A stretch of DNA of 64,000 nucleotides from the NCBI GenBank assembly GCA_910575105.1, contig CAJTDK010000004.1, forward strand, positions 62,001-126,000, written 5' to 3'. A program made the position numbers and the translations under genes. Within the stretch, counting starts at the first letter, position 1, and each line of letters starts with the position of its first letter. The notes under the pieces are model-generated. The model had not been told where the DNA came from. It worked only from the letters and a program-made list of their open reading frames with translations, and made no database searches. Below are positions 26,596 to 36,300 of this stretch, in pieces. The stretch is from Lachnospiraceae bacterium (GTDB taxonomy: Bacteria > Bacillota > Clostridia > Lachnospirales > Lachnospiraceae).

Positions 26596-27474
26596 ATGGC
26601 ACTAATGCATGTAGATTTTTTTTCAGATGTTCTGGGAATGAGTATGAATATGGATGTGATCCTGCCTCAGCAGACAAAGGGGCAGATCGGTATGGAGGGT
26701 GAGGCAGGGAACGGGCGGTATAAGACGATGTATCTGCTCCACGGTATGAGCGATGACCAGACGGTCTGGCAGCGCAGGACTTCCATCGAGCGCTATGTGA
26801 GCCGGCTTGGGATCGCAGTGGTGATGCCCACAACCCATCTGGGATTTTACACTGATACCACCTACGGTATGCGCTACTGGACGTATATCTCAGAGGAACT
26901 TCCACATATCTGCCGGGAATTTTTCCCGCGCATGTCGGACAGGAGAGAGGATACACTGGCGGCGGGACTGTCCATGGGCGGCTACGGCGCATGGAAGCTG
27001 GGGCTAAGAGCCAGCGGAACCTTCGGCGCGGCAGCGTCTCTTTCCGGCGCTCTGGATATCGTAGACGACTACCGGCGCATTGAAAAAGAACAGGGTGGAG
27101 ATAAAGGCAGGCTGCGGCTGTTCCAGGGAATCTTCGGGAGCGCGGCACAGCTTGAAGGGTCAGACGATGATATCCTCGCGCTGGCGGGCAGGCTGGCAAA
27201 AGACAGCGGCATGACAGATGAGGGGAAAGGCAAGTCTTTGGCAGCAAATGGTAAGCCTTTGGCGGGGCAGTGCAGGCTTCCTAGGCTGTATGCCTGGTGC
27301 GGTACCGCGGACTTTTTGTATGAGGGGAATCAGAGGGTCTGGACACAGGTGAAAAAACTCGGCTATGACCTTACCTGCAGCGAATCTTTTGGAGATCACC
27401 AGTGGAAATACTGGGATGAAAGGATCAGGGATGTGCTGCGCTGGTGGCTGGATACGGATCTGGAGCTTGACTAG
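26596..27474 (+). CDS. Esterase D/tributyrin-esterase-like alpha/beta hydrolase
   Basis: 292-residue serine hydrolase of the esterase family (FrsA/EstA/S-formylglutathione-hydrolase group). Early 'YLLHGMSDDQTVW' supplies the oxyanion region. The nucleophile is Ser126 in 'AGLSMGGYGAWKLG', the acid is in 'WCGTADFLY', and the His in 'GDHQWKYWD'. There is no signal peptide, so it is cytosolic. ATG at 26596 has GGAGGGG upstream. The region after the nucleophile (about 170-225) is longer than usual and low in conservation. Its stop codon TAG lies within the left end of palindromic repeat B. Substrate unknown; acetyl esters of sugars or short acyl esters are typical. Confidence 0.85.
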   Translation: MALMHVDFFSDVLGMSMNMDVILPQQTKGQIGMEGEAGNGRYKTMYLLHGMSDDQTVWQRRTSIERYVSRLGIAVVMPTTHLGFYTDTTYGMRYWTYISEELPHICREFFPRMSDRREDTLAAGLSMGGYGAWKLGLRASGTFGAAASLSGALDIVDDYRRIEKEQGGDKGRLRLFQGIFGSAAQLEGSDDDILALAGRLAKDSGMTDEGKGKSLAANGKPLAGQCRLPRLYAWCGTADFLYEGNQRVWTQVKKLGYDLTCSESFGDHQWKYWDERIRDVLRWWLDTDLELD

Positions 27475-27635
27475 TACATCATTGCATTAATTCTCGAGTA
27501 ATAAGCACTCGCTATCCATACCGTCTGCACACCTGCTAACCTAGACGCAGCCCGCTACGTCTTCGGTTAGCAGATGCACAGATGACACGAATATCAAGCA
27601 CTTATTACTTCAAGATTAATGCAAGGATGTACTAG
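27471..27635. repeat. Intergenic palindromic repeat, copy B
   Basis: 165 bp with inverted arms 27471-27511 and 27595-27635 (33 of 41 positions pair), ending in CTAGTACATC and GATGTACTAG. An inner hairpin pairs CTGCTAACC with GGTTAGCAG. The first bases supply the stop codon of the esterase gene. Same architecture as copy A; the left arm is also nearly repeated at 38000-38029. Confidence 0.7.
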
Positions 27636-27694
27636 CCTGTTCGTACCTTTGTTGAGAATATTTTTGTTCGTTGAAGGTAAGGGAGGGAGAGGTT

Positions 27695-28174
27695 TTGAAA
27701 AGCGAAGAGGATTTAAACAGGGCCATGGAAGCTTACGCCGATATGGTGCGCAGGATATGCTTTTTGCATTTGAAAAATAAGTACGACACAGAGGATGTCT
27801 TTCAGAATGTATATTTGAAATATCTGCTTTATGACAAGCCTTTTGAGAGCGGGGAGCATGAGAAGGCGTGGTTTGTACGGGTGGCGATCAATGCATGTAC
27901 CGACCATCTCAGGTACGCATCCCGCAGGAAATGGGTGCCTCTGGATCTGATCGAGGAGGAGAGGGAGGTTCTTGACGATACGTCCTCGGAAGTCTTAGAG
28001 GCGGTGCTCTCGCTTCCGGAAAAGTACAGGAACGTCATCTATCTGCATTATTATGAGGATTATCCTGCGGTGGAGATTGCCAGGATACTTGGGAAAAAGG
28101 AAAATACCGTTTATTCATGGCTTTCAAGGGCGAGAGAGCTTCTGCGGGAAAGGTTAGGAGGTGAGTGGGTATGA
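27695..28174 (+). CDS. ECF-type RNA polymerase sigma factor
   Basis: 159-residue sigma-70 family factor with region 2 (about 5-70, 'DTEDVFQNVYLKYL' as core-binding and -10 melting helix) and region 4 (about 100-155, 'LPEKYRNVIYLHYYEDYPAV' and 'KENTVYSWLSRARELL'). Regions 1 and 3 are lacking, as in ECF factors. TTG at 27695 is chosen because GGGAGGGAGAGG lies just upstream; the longer frame from 27671 would run through that site. It overlaps the next gene by ATGA, and that gene encodes a membrane protein that probably holds the factor inactive. Confidence 0.9.
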   Translation: MKSEEDLNRAMEAYADMVRRICFLHLKNKYDTEDVFQNVYLKYLLYDKPFESGEHEKAWFVRVAINACTDHLRYASRRKWVPLDLIEEEREVLDDTSSEVLEAVLSLPEKYRNVIYLHYYEDYPAVEIARILGKKENTVYSWLSRARELLRERLGGEWV

Positions 28175-29064
28175 ATGTGATTCGCGATAGCATGAAGGAT
28201 ATCCGGGCATCAGAGGAGCTTAAGCGGAATACGCTGGAGTATCTGAAGGAGCAGAGACGGCGCGGATTAAAGAGGCTGCGCCGCTTAACTCTCGCGGCGG
28301 CAAGTATATGCCTGCTCATTTTTGCGGGAGGATACATGGTGTATGCAAGGCCGGTCTCCTATATTAGCATAGATGTCAATCCTTCGGTGGAGCTTGGCGT
28401 CAACTGCTTTGGGAGAGTCGTGGAGGCAGACGCCTATAACCGGGACGGAAGAGATATCCTTGATCAGGTGTTGCTGAAAAATGTACCTTATCTTAAAGCG
28501 ATCGGCCGCCTGCTCGGGGATGAGAGCGTTTCCGGCTATCTGACCAGAGACTCACGGGTGTTTATCACGGTTATTTCGGACAGCTGGGAGACTATGCTCA
28601 AGGAGATTGGAAGAGATGAGTTGTCCGAAAAGTACGGCGCGCAGACCTATAAAAGCGACTTGGCCAGCAGGGAAGAGGCCCACCGGTACGAGATGTCTTT
28701 CGGGAAATACCGGGCCTGCCTGGAGCTTTCCCAATATGACGGGACCGTTACCGTGGAGGAATGCCACAGAATGTCCATGGGTGAGATCGAGGACAGAATC
28801 AAGACGTGTAAAGGTCATGGGAATGAAGGAGAAGGCGGAGGGCACCAAAGAAGGAACCAGAGAAGGAGCAACTGCCAGAACAGTGAAAGCGATGAAAGCT
28901 TTGGGAGTGCTGAAAGCGGCGGAGATACCGGGAATGATGGGAGCAGCGGGAGTGCCGGAGATACCGGGAATGACAAAAGCAGTAAAGAACCCGGAAATGA
29001 TGAATATGACGATGATGCCGGAAGTTATGGAAGCCATGAGGGACACCATGGACACGGGCACTGA
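28171..29064 (+). CDS. RsgI-like anti-sigma factor with His/Gly-rich tail
   Basis: 297-residue single-pass membrane protein. The cytosolic N-terminus (about 1-36, helical and basic) would bind the sigma factor. A transmembrane segment follows at about 37-58, then an extracytoplasmic domain starting with 'YISIDVNPSVELGVN', the hallmark of the RsgI middle domain. The last 85 or so residues are low complexity, rich in Gly, Ser, Asn and Asp with repeated 'GDTGND' units. They end in 'HEGHHGHGH', a plausible metal-binding or surface-sensing tail. Start ATG 28171 overlaps the sigma gene stop. RsgI proteins pair classically with SigI; pairing with an ECF-type factor here is notable. Confidence 0.8.
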   Translation: MNVIRDSMKDIRASEELKRNTLEYLKEQRRRGLKRLRRLTLAAASICLLIFAGGYMVYARPVSYISIDVNPSVELGVNCFGRVVEADAYNRDGRDILDQVLLKNVPYLKAIGRLLGDESVSGYLTRDSRVFITVISDSWETMLKEIGRDELSEKYGAQTYKSDLASREEAHRYEMSFGKYRACLELSQYDGTVTVEECHRMSMGEIEDRIKTCKGHGNEGEGGGHQRRNQRRSNCQNSESDESFGSAESGGDTGNDGSSGSAGDTGNDKSSKEPGNDEYDDDAGSYGSHEGHHGHGH

Positions 29065-29160
29065 TACCTTACTGAAATTCGACATCAGGCATAGGGCATT
29101 TCCTGTGCAGGAGAACAGTGGAAGCTGTCTGTATGAAAAAAATAATTTTGTCTGCAAGGA

Positions 29161-29190
29161 TTGTAAAAGCCGGGACGTATTATTTATAAA
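29161..29190 (+). promoter_or_regulatory. Possible promoter of the His-rich secreted protein gene
   Basis: TTGTAA (29161-29166), 18-bp spacer, TATAAA (29185-29190), about 35 bp upstream of the start. It could equally be read through from the sigma operon. Confidence 0.4.
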
Positions 29191-29224
29191 AGACAAAATT
29201 TTACAACACAAGGAGGCACTGGAA

Positions 29225-29488
29225 ATGAGGGTATTAAAGAAATGGAAAAAAGCAGTTGCAGCCATGCTGGCCGCCGTCGTTCTGTCGGGAAGCTTCGCCG
29301 CCCCTGCCATGGCCCACGGCCACCACGGCAGCAGCCACCACAGCAGCTCTTACAGCAAGAGCAGCAAGGGAGTCTACTGTCCGTACCATCACAAGCGGCA
29401 TAAGAAAAAAAGCAATTGCAAAAGATACTGCACTGCGCATAAAAAGATTCATAAGAACGGAAAAAGACACCATTTGGGACACCACTAA
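29225..29488 (+). CDS. Small secreted His/Lys-rich protein
   Basis: 87-residue protein with a Sec signal peptide (basic start, hydrophobic 'AAMLAAVVLSGSFA', cleavage likely after 'APAMA', near residue 29). The mature part of about 58 residues is very rich in His, Lys and Ser. It carries three Cys ('VYCPYHH', 'SNCKRYC') and ends in 'HHLGHH'. AAGGAGG precedes the ATG at 29225. No family is recognised. The His and Cys content suggests metal binding. Its position after a sigma/anti-sigma pair whose tail also ends in His-Gly repeats suggests a shared extracellular metal or envelope function (inference). The reading frame extends upstream, but signal peptide and ribosome site fix the start. Confidence 0.75.
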   Translation: MRVLKKWKKAVAAMLAAVVLSGSFAAPAMAHGHHGSSHHSSSYSKSSKGVYCPYHHKRHKKKSNCKRYCTAHKKIHKNGKRHHLGHH

Positions 29489-29492
29489 AAGC

Positions 29493-29544
29493 ATCCCCGC
29501 AGGAATCCGTAAACAACCATAACGGTCTGGATTCCTGCGGGGAT
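29493..29544. terminator. Long perfect hairpin after the His-rich gene
   Basis: A 16-bp perfect stem: ATCCCCGCAGGAATCC (29493-29508) and its complement (29529-29544), 20-base loop, little U tract. Probable terminator or mRNA-stabilising structure 4 bp after the stop. Confidence 0.65.
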
Positions 29545-29620
29545 ATTTGCGCTCTTGTATCACTTCCGCGCAGTCTGTGCAGTTTAGTGCACAAGCACAG
29601 TGTTTACTTTCAGACAAGCC

Positions 29621-29833
29621 TTACTCCTCAGAATCAATATTTGACACATCTGAGTTCGGCGGGAGAAAATGATACAGGTCCTCATAGGACTCAAGCTCTG
29701 CTGCGGACTCGGGCACGGACGGGATCAGCCCGGTGCAGTCCTGCATGGACGCCGCACTGGACAGATAATCATAGGAATCAATGATTTCCTGATTAGTCTT
29801 TTCCTGCTGGTTTTTTCTGTTTTTTTGCTCCAT
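29621..29833 (-). CDS. Conserved-looking small protein with 'DCTGLIP' motif
   Basis: 70-residue acidic, soluble protein with a charged N-terminus and 'YDYLSSAASMQDCTGLIP' in the middle, then 'YEDLYHFLPPN'. GAGG lies upstream of the ATG at 29833. Similar short proteins with a DCTGLIP-like core seem to be common in Lachnospiraceae (recollection, not verified). No function can be assigned. It is coded opposite to its neighbours and convergent with the His-rich gene. Confidence 0.6.
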   Translation of the reverse strand: MEQKNRKNQQEKTNQEIIDSYDYLSSAASMQDCTGLIPSVPESAAELESYEDLYHFLPPNSDVSNIDSEE

Positions 29834-30033
29834 AATGTTTATACCTCGTTTTGATTTTAGATTTAAAAGCCAATAATGGATATTTTTTACCGAATGAAAA
29901 AAATGTATGCATATTCCGGCGATTTATCGGTGAGTTTGGTCGGATTAAGATTTCACTATGGAGAAAAATGTCAGATAGTGTTACAATAAGTATGAAGGCA
30001 GAGAGAAATTCCTGAAAGAAAGAGGGGGCTTTT

Positions 30034-31026
30034 ATGAAACGGATATCTTTGGAGCGGCTGGTTTCTGCTAAGGGGGAGCTTTCGTACAGCCAGCAGTATG
30101 AGTACGTTACGGAGCTGATAAAAAAGGGAAAGATCAAGCCCCTGAAGGCTTCAAAGACCAACGGGAAGAAGCCGGCGCTGTACCGGGAATACTGGCTTAC
30201 CGGGCCGAAGAAGGATTACAGCGCCCTCGAAGAGGAATTAAAGTACCGCCTGCATTCTCTGATCGCCGTGGACTATTATCTGGCCCATCCAAAAGTCTAT
30301 GAGCGGGAGAGAGCGTGGGTGATAAAGCTCAGTGATTACCTGAAGAAGAACAGGGAAAAACTGGAATATAGAGTGTCGGTAAATGAACGGAGCTTTGAGA
30401 TCTGGAGCCGGGAGAAGTTTCTTTCAAGGGAGCAGGGGAAGGCGGTATTAAAGCACTGCGGGCTTGGGGAGGAATTTCTCAATATGTACGGGACGAGCGA
30501 GCCGTTAGCTTACTATTCCCGCACGGAAGATACGCCCCAGAACATGGTCATCCTGGAGAATAAGGATACTTTTTACAGTATGCGCGGCTATCTGCTCAAG
30601 GGCGGTGAAAGGATCTTCGGGATGCCGGTAGGGACACTGCTCTACGGCGCGGGGAAAGGGATCATTAAGCGGTTTGAGGATTTTGACCTCTGCGTGGAGC
30701 CTTATCTGGCGGATAAGGAGAATGGGATCTACTATTTCGGGGATCTGGATTACGAGGGGATCGGAATCTATGAGCGTCTGGCCGCTTCGTTTCAGGAGGA
30801 GTGGGAGGTCATTCCCTTTGTCCGGGCGTATGAACGGATGCTTGAGAAAGCTTTGGATATCGGCTTAGAGGGGCTTCCGGAGACGAAGGAAGGGCAGAAC
30901 CGGAATATAAGCGGAGAGTTTTTCCGGCATTTTTCCGGGGAATCTGCGGACAAGATGAAGGCAGTGATAGTGAGCGGAAGGTATATTCCGCAGGAGATTT
31001 TGAATATATCGGATTTTTATCGGTGA
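30034..31026 (+). CDS. jetD: Wadjet nuclease subunit JetD (Toprim-type)
   Basis: 330-residue protein with an N-terminal winged-helix-like region and a C-terminal Toprim-like nuclease fold of the DUF3322/DUF2220 type. The acidic metal site shows as 'YYFGDLDYEG' (Asp237, Asp239), with a conserved Glu upstream in 'VILENKDTF'. JetD is the DNA-cleaving subunit of Wadjet, which cuts small circular DNA after SMC-driven loop extrusion. Start ATG follows GAGGGGG. It is first in the operon, 15 bp before jetA, so the order is D-A-B-C. Confidence 0.87.
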   Translation: MKRISLERLVSAKGELSYSQQYEYVTELIKKGKIKPLKASKTNGKKPALYREYWLTGPKKDYSALEEELKYRLHSLIAVDYYLAHPKVYERERAWVIKLSDYLKKNREKLEYRVSVNERSFEIWSREKFLSREQGKAVLKHCGLGEEFLNMYGTSEPLAYYSRTEDTPQNMVILENKDTFYSMRGYLLKGGERIFGMPVGTLLYGAGKGIIKRFEDFDLCVEPYLADKENGIYYFGDLDYEGIGIYERLAASFQEEWEVIPFVRAYERMLEKALDIGLEGLPETKEGQNRNISGEFFRHFSGESADKMKAVIVSGRYIPQEILNISDFYR

Positions 31027-31041
31027 TAATTGAGGAAAAAG

Positions 31042-32661
31042 ATGCAGTATGAATTTTTGAAATATTTTCCCAGAAGGATGAAGAACGTGGGGTTGTATGC
31101 GCTGATCATACAGAACAGCGCCCAGAAGACGATCTGGAAGCAGTACGGCTTCCAGAGGCTTGACGAGCAGCTCAACGTGATCTTTGCAGTGATGCTCTAT
31201 ATCATGGAGCAGTCGTTAAAGGAGGAAAACTGTGTGATGGACGATATCGGGGCTTATATCGATACCGTCAATATGCAGTATTTCCGGAAGGATATGACTT
31301 ATGACGACTGCAGGAAGCTGGGAGATTTTATTGTAAATGTGGTGCTGTCGAATGAAGGAAAGGTTATGCATTTTGACGGCTTTGATTTTGGGAAGAACGG
31401 CTACCAGAGTATGCATATCAGCTATGTGGCCAACCGGATCGTGTACATCGACCGGGAGATTAAGCGGACGTCCTATTATCTGACGGACGACGGGTACAAC
31501 CTGATGCTTGCGACCCTTGAGATCGAGAATAATATGAAGCTGACGATCCACGAGATGATCTTCCAGATGCATCTGGAGAAGCAGAGCTACGACAAGGCAG
31601 TGGATGAGATTAAGAATGTATTCAACCTGCTGCGCATCCAGCTTCAGAAGATCCAGGAGGCTATGGGAAAGATCAGGCGCAATGCCCTGAATTATTCGGT
31701 GAAGGATTACGAGGATATTCTCAGGGAGAACCTTCAGACCATCGATGAGACGAAGCAGAAATTCCAGAATTACAGAGACCGGGTAAAAAGCCGGGTGAAG
31801 GAGCTTGAGCATGAGAATATCGACGTGAAGCGGCTGGATACGAAGGACGAGGAGAAGCTTAACTATCTGCGGGAGATCGAATCATACTTAAACCGTACGA
31901 TCGATGAGCACCAGAAGATACTGGGAAGCCATTTTGATCTTAAGGCGCTGTATACGAAGGAGCTTGAGGAGCTTATCCAGATGTCCTTTATCAAGCGGTT
32001 TTCCCTGCGTGCGGAGCTTTATGACAAGGTGCTTGAAAATCCTAAGGCCCTTGAGAGCCTGGACTATTTTTTGCGGCCGCTTTTCGGGCGGGAGCTGGAC
32101 AAGACCTACAACCTGAATAAGGCGTTTCAGCTCCAGCGTCCGGTGAGAAAGAAGCGGGAGGAGGATACCCAGGAGGAGCTCGACTTTGACGAGGAGGAAT
32201 GGCAGCTTGAGCAGGAGAGGCGTTTGAAGAAAAAGCTTAAGCGGTACGAGATGAGCCTCGGCTTTCTCCTCAGGGAGACTAAGGGCAGAGGGGAGCTTAC
32301 CCTTAAGGAGCTTGGCGCCCGCTTAGAGCGGTCGGGGCAGGATAAGGAGCAGTTTATTCCCACCGCAGAGATCTTTAAGGAGATCATGGTGGAGCTGATC
32401 AAGAACCGGGAGATCGATATCGATGCCCTGAAAAAGGAGCGGAGCGAGTATATCCAGGACCGGCGGGGGGAGTTCCAGCTGAATGAGATGCTGTTGTATC
32501 TGGTGGAAGAGTTCCCGGAGAACAGTGATATAAAGAGGATAGAGGTCAACCGTATCGAGGATGGGAGTACAGTGGTCTTTGACGGCGTTCTGAATGAGGA
32601 CGGCGTCAGGAAGAGCATCCGCTGTTCCAATGTATCGGTGCGGATAGAACGAAAGGAATAG
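31042..32661 (+). CDS. jetA: Wadjet kleisin-like subunit JetA
   Basis: 539-residue cytosolic protein with extended helical and coiled-coil stretches (about 165-310), an acidic patch ('EEDTQEELDFDEEE', about 372-385), and winged-helix-like ends. JetA is the kleisin-type subunit that closes the SMC ring. No enzyme motif is seen. ATG at 31042 is preferred with GAGG 6 bases upstream; an in-frame TTG at 31030 is possible. Identity rests on size, coiled-coil form and position between jetD and jetB/jetC; the gene appears complete. Confidence 0.82.
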   Translation: MQYEFLKYFPRRMKNVGLYALIIQNSAQKTIWKQYGFQRLDEQLNVIFAVMLYIMEQSLKEENCVMDDIGAYIDTVNMQYFRKDMTYDDCRKLGDFIVNVVLSNEGKVMHFDGFDFGKNGYQSMHISYVANRIVYIDREIKRTSYYLTDDGYNLMLATLEIENNMKLTIHEMIFQMHLEKQSYDKAVDEIKNVFNLLRIQLQKIQEAMGKIRRNALNYSVKDYEDILRENLQTIDETKQKFQNYRDRVKSRVKELEHENIDVKRLDTKDEEKLNYLREIESYLNRTIDEHQKILGSHFDLKALYTKELEELIQMSFIKRFSLRAELYDKVLENPKALESLDYFLRPLFGRELDKTYNLNKAFQLQRPVRKKREEDTQEELDFDEEEWQLEQERRLKKKLKRYEMSLGFLLRETKGRGELTLKELGARLERSGQDKEQFIPTAEIFKEIMVELIKNREIDIDALKKERSEYIQDRRGEFQLNEMLLYLVEEFPENSDIKRIEVNRIEDGSTVVFDGVLNEDGVRKSIRCSNVSVRIERKE

Positions 32662-32665
32662 GGCT

Positions 32666-33382
32666 ATGGCTTATGAATTGGATGAAATAAAGGCGAGCCA
32701 GGAGATCTTTTATTATCTTCTGGAAAACCACGAGCTCCGTGAGGAAGAGGAGATGCTTCTTTATAAGGCATACACGGAGGAGGAAGAGGTTCAGAACCTG
32801 GTGAAATCCCAGGGGGAGATCGCAGGCAGCACCATCGAGCGGTACGGCAACGTGATCTACCTGATCCCTAAGGAGGAGAATAATTTTCTTGGATTTTCAA
32901 AGGCGCAGCTTAAATCGGCGCTCTGCAGGTCGGGGGCTACGGACAAGGATTATTATCTCTCTCAGTTCGTGATCCTGACTTTGCTGGTGGAATTTTTTGA
33001 CGGGCAGGGGAGCAGTAGCAAGGCGAGGGAGTATATCCGGGTAGGAGAGTTGCAGAACCTTGTTGCCGGCCATCTCAAGGAAGGGGCGGAGAATCTTGGT
33101 GAGGAGGAAGAGGAACAGGCGGGGATAGCATTTTCCAACATGTATGAGGCATATGAGGCGCTTAAGTCAGATGAGAAGGGCTCCCGCGCCAAGACGACGA
33201 AGGAAGGATTCCTCCATCATATCCTGCTGTTTCTGCAAAAACAGGGGCTGATCGAATATGTGGAGCAGGATGAGATGATCAAGACCACCAAGAAGCTGGA
33301 CAGCTTCATGGACTGGAATCTCTTGAACCAGAACAATTATCAGAGAGTGCTGCGTGTACTGGGGGTGACGGAAAATGAGTAA
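32666..33382 (+). CDS. jetB: Wadjet KITE-like subunit JetB
   Basis: 238-residue acidic, mostly helical protein, 4 bp after jetA and overlapping jetC by 8 bp. JetB is the KITE-type tandem winged-helix partner (MukE/MksE-like) of the kleisin and SMC subunits. The predicted wings, around 'FLHHILLFLQKQGLIEYV' and after, fit. Sequence alone would leave it as hypothetical; the operon position makes the call. Confidence 0.8.
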   Translation: MAYELDEIKASQEIFYYLLENHELREEEEMLLYKAYTEEEEVQNLVKSQGEIAGSTIERYGNVIYLIPKEENNFLGFSKAQLKSALCRSGATDKDYYLSQFVILTLLVEFFDGQGSSSKAREYIRVGELQNLVAGHLKEGAENLGEEEEEQAGIAFSNMYEAYEALKSDEKGSRAKTTKEGFLHHILLFLQKQGLIEYVEQDEMIKTTKKLDSFMDWNLLNQNNYQRVLRVLGVTENE

Positions 33383-36300
33383 GATACAGACAGTCAGGCT
33401 GATCAATATCGGCTATAATAATAATGCGATGCGCATCAGTGACGAGTGCTTCCACATGAACGGGGAGAGCACCCTGTTATCCCTGCGCAACGGCGGCGGA
33501 AAATCAGTGCTGGTGCAGATGATGACGGCGCCCTTTGTGCATAAGCGGTACAGGGATACGAAAGACCGGCCTTTCGAGAGCTATTTTACCACCAATAAGC
33601 CGTCGTTTATCCTGGTGGAATGGGCGCTTGACAATCAGGCAGGCTTTGTGCTCACCGGGATGATGGTCAGAAGGAGCCAGGATACGTCGGAGGGTAACAA
33701 TGAGAATCTGGAGATGGTGAATCTCGTCTGTGAGTACAGTGGGCCATGCGAGCAGGACATCCACCACCTGCCAGTGGTGAAGAAGGAGAAAAAGGAGATG
33801 ATCCTGAAAAACTACGCCGACTGCAGGCAGCTCTTTGAGGGCTATAAGCGGGACCGATCGAGGAAATTTTTCTGCTATGATATGACTAATGCGGCTCAGT
33901 CTAGGCAGTATTTTGAAAAGCTTAAGGAATACCAGATCCACTACAAAGAGTGGGAGACCATCATCAAAAAGGTGAATCTAAAGGAGTCCGGCCTGTCGGA
34001 GCTTTTTTCCGACTGCAGGGATGAGAAGGGGCTGGTGGAGAAATGGTTCCTTGACGCGGTGGAAAGCAAGCTCAATAAAGAGAAGAACCGCATGAAAGAA
34101 TTTCAGGATACGCTGGAAAAATATGTGGGCCAGTACAAGGAGAATAAATCCAGCATCAGGCGGTATGACACGATCCAGAAGTTCAAGGAGGAAGCGGTAA
34201 GGATCCGGGAGCAGGCTCGGGAGTATCAGCGGGCGGAGGAGGAAAAGGGGGAACAGGAGAACCTTGTGGCCTGCTTTATCGCGCAGCTGAACCGCCTCCA
34301 TGAGGAAACGCACAAAGAGCTTTTACAGACTCAGGAGCAGGAGGACGAAGTCTTAAGGCAGATGGAACGGGTGGAGTATGAGCGGCTGTCAAGCGAGATC
34401 CACAGGCTGGATAAGGAATGCCGTTTCCATATCAGCAGCAGGGACATGCTCGACAGCGAGAAGGAAGGCTTAGAGCACGAGGTGGAGAGAATTGAGCGGA
34501 AGCTTAACCTTCTGTTCTGTGCGAAGCAGGAGAAGATCCTTAAGGAAGAGGAGGACGAGCTTGAATATATTCGCCAGAGGCTTCAGGTAGTGAGGAAAAA
34601 GGAAGAGGACTTAGGGCCGGAGAGGAATTATCTTGGCTATATTTTGCGGCGCTGGTATGAGTCTCTTCTGGAAAAGAACAAAAAAGAATACGGGCAGAAT
34701 GAGAAAGACTGCCGCAGACTTTTAGAGGAGCTTATCCGCGAGCGGGTGAAGCTGTCCGACCTGGGTCAGAAGCTTTATGATAATGCATCGAGAGAAGGAG
34801 CGCTTAAGAGCAGGACCGGCTTTTACGACGACCGGGAGGATGAGTTCAACCAGCGCTACGGGGAAGAGCTGGCGCGCAACATTCTCGGGGAGTATGAGCC
34901 GGGGATGCTGGACATTAAGCAGGCGTCATATGAAAAGGCTCTCAGTGAGGAGACGAGAAAGCGTCTCGGTATGAGAAAGCAGCAGGAGCAGGAGCGTGAG
35001 AAAGCAAAGAGCATGGAGCGCAGCCTTGAGGATATGCGTACGGACAAGATCAAAAAGAGCGCCGGGTTCTCGCAGCAGAAAAAGATAAGGGAAGATTATG
35101 AAAAGGAGCTCGAGGACCGGCGGGTGATCCTGCGGTATCTGAACCTGGAGGATTCCCTTCTTTTTGAGCGGGAGGAGATTCTGCGTGTATCGGAGAGAAA
35201 ACTTTTGGAGATCGATGGTGTCCGGCGGAATCTTGAAAAGGAGGAGGACGCTCTCCAGAAGGAGTATCAGCGCCTGACTCAGGGAAAGGTATTAGAGCTT
35301 TCCGAGGAGCTTAAGACCGGCTTTGAAGAACTCGGGATCCATGTGGTGTACGGCATGGAGTGGCTTAAGAAGAACGGCTATTCAAAGCGGCGTAATCAGG
35401 AGCTTGTGCGGAGCAATCCATTTCTCCCCTATGCCTTGATCTTGTCCGAGCAGGAGCTTGGCAAGCTGGCCGAAAGCGGGAAGGAGCTTTACACATCCAC
35501 CCCGATTCCGATCGTTTTAAGGGAGACGCTTGAGGAGGGCAGGGAATCCGACGGCGGCGGAGTCCAGGTATTTTCAGGGGTCAGCTTCTATGTATTCTTT
35601 AATGAGAATCTGCTGGATGAGGAGAAGCTTAGTCTCCTTGTGCAGGAAAAAGAACGGCAGATTCAGAAAAAACAGGAAGCGCTTTCGATCCGCCGGACGG
35701 AATATAAGGAATACTTTGAACGTCAGGAGCAGCTTCGCAACCAGCGGGTGAATAAGCTTAACTGGGAGCAGAACGAAAAGGCCATAAAGAAGCTGGAGAC
35801 AGAGATCGGTACTCTGGAGGACGAGATCAGAAAGACATCCGGCAGCCTTTCAAAGCTTAAGGACGAGGTCGAGAAGCGGGACCAGGATATCCGCCGGGCA
35901 GAAAAGGAGATCGAGCGCCAGAAGCGGCGCCTTGAAGATTTCCATAGGCTTTATCAGGCTTATGAAGCCTATGAGGCCAGCAGGAGGGAGCTTGAGAAGT
36001 GCCGCCAGGAGAGGGAGAAGCTTGAGGAGCGCCAGAAGCTTGCCAGGAATCAGGAGCAGAGGCTTCTGGACGAGCAGAGGACGAAGGAGGCCAAAAAGGA
36101 CAGCCTTGCAAGAGAGCAGGAAAAGATCTGTGAAAATATCCGCAGATACGAGCGGTATCAGAGCCTTCCCGCGAATGCGGTTAAGCCGAAGATCCTCAGA
36201 GACGGGAACGCACAAGCCTGGGCAAAGTTCCAAAAGGATGCCGGAGAGGACGGGAATAAGACCGGGGACGATGAAGCGGCGGACATAGATAGCGCGGATA

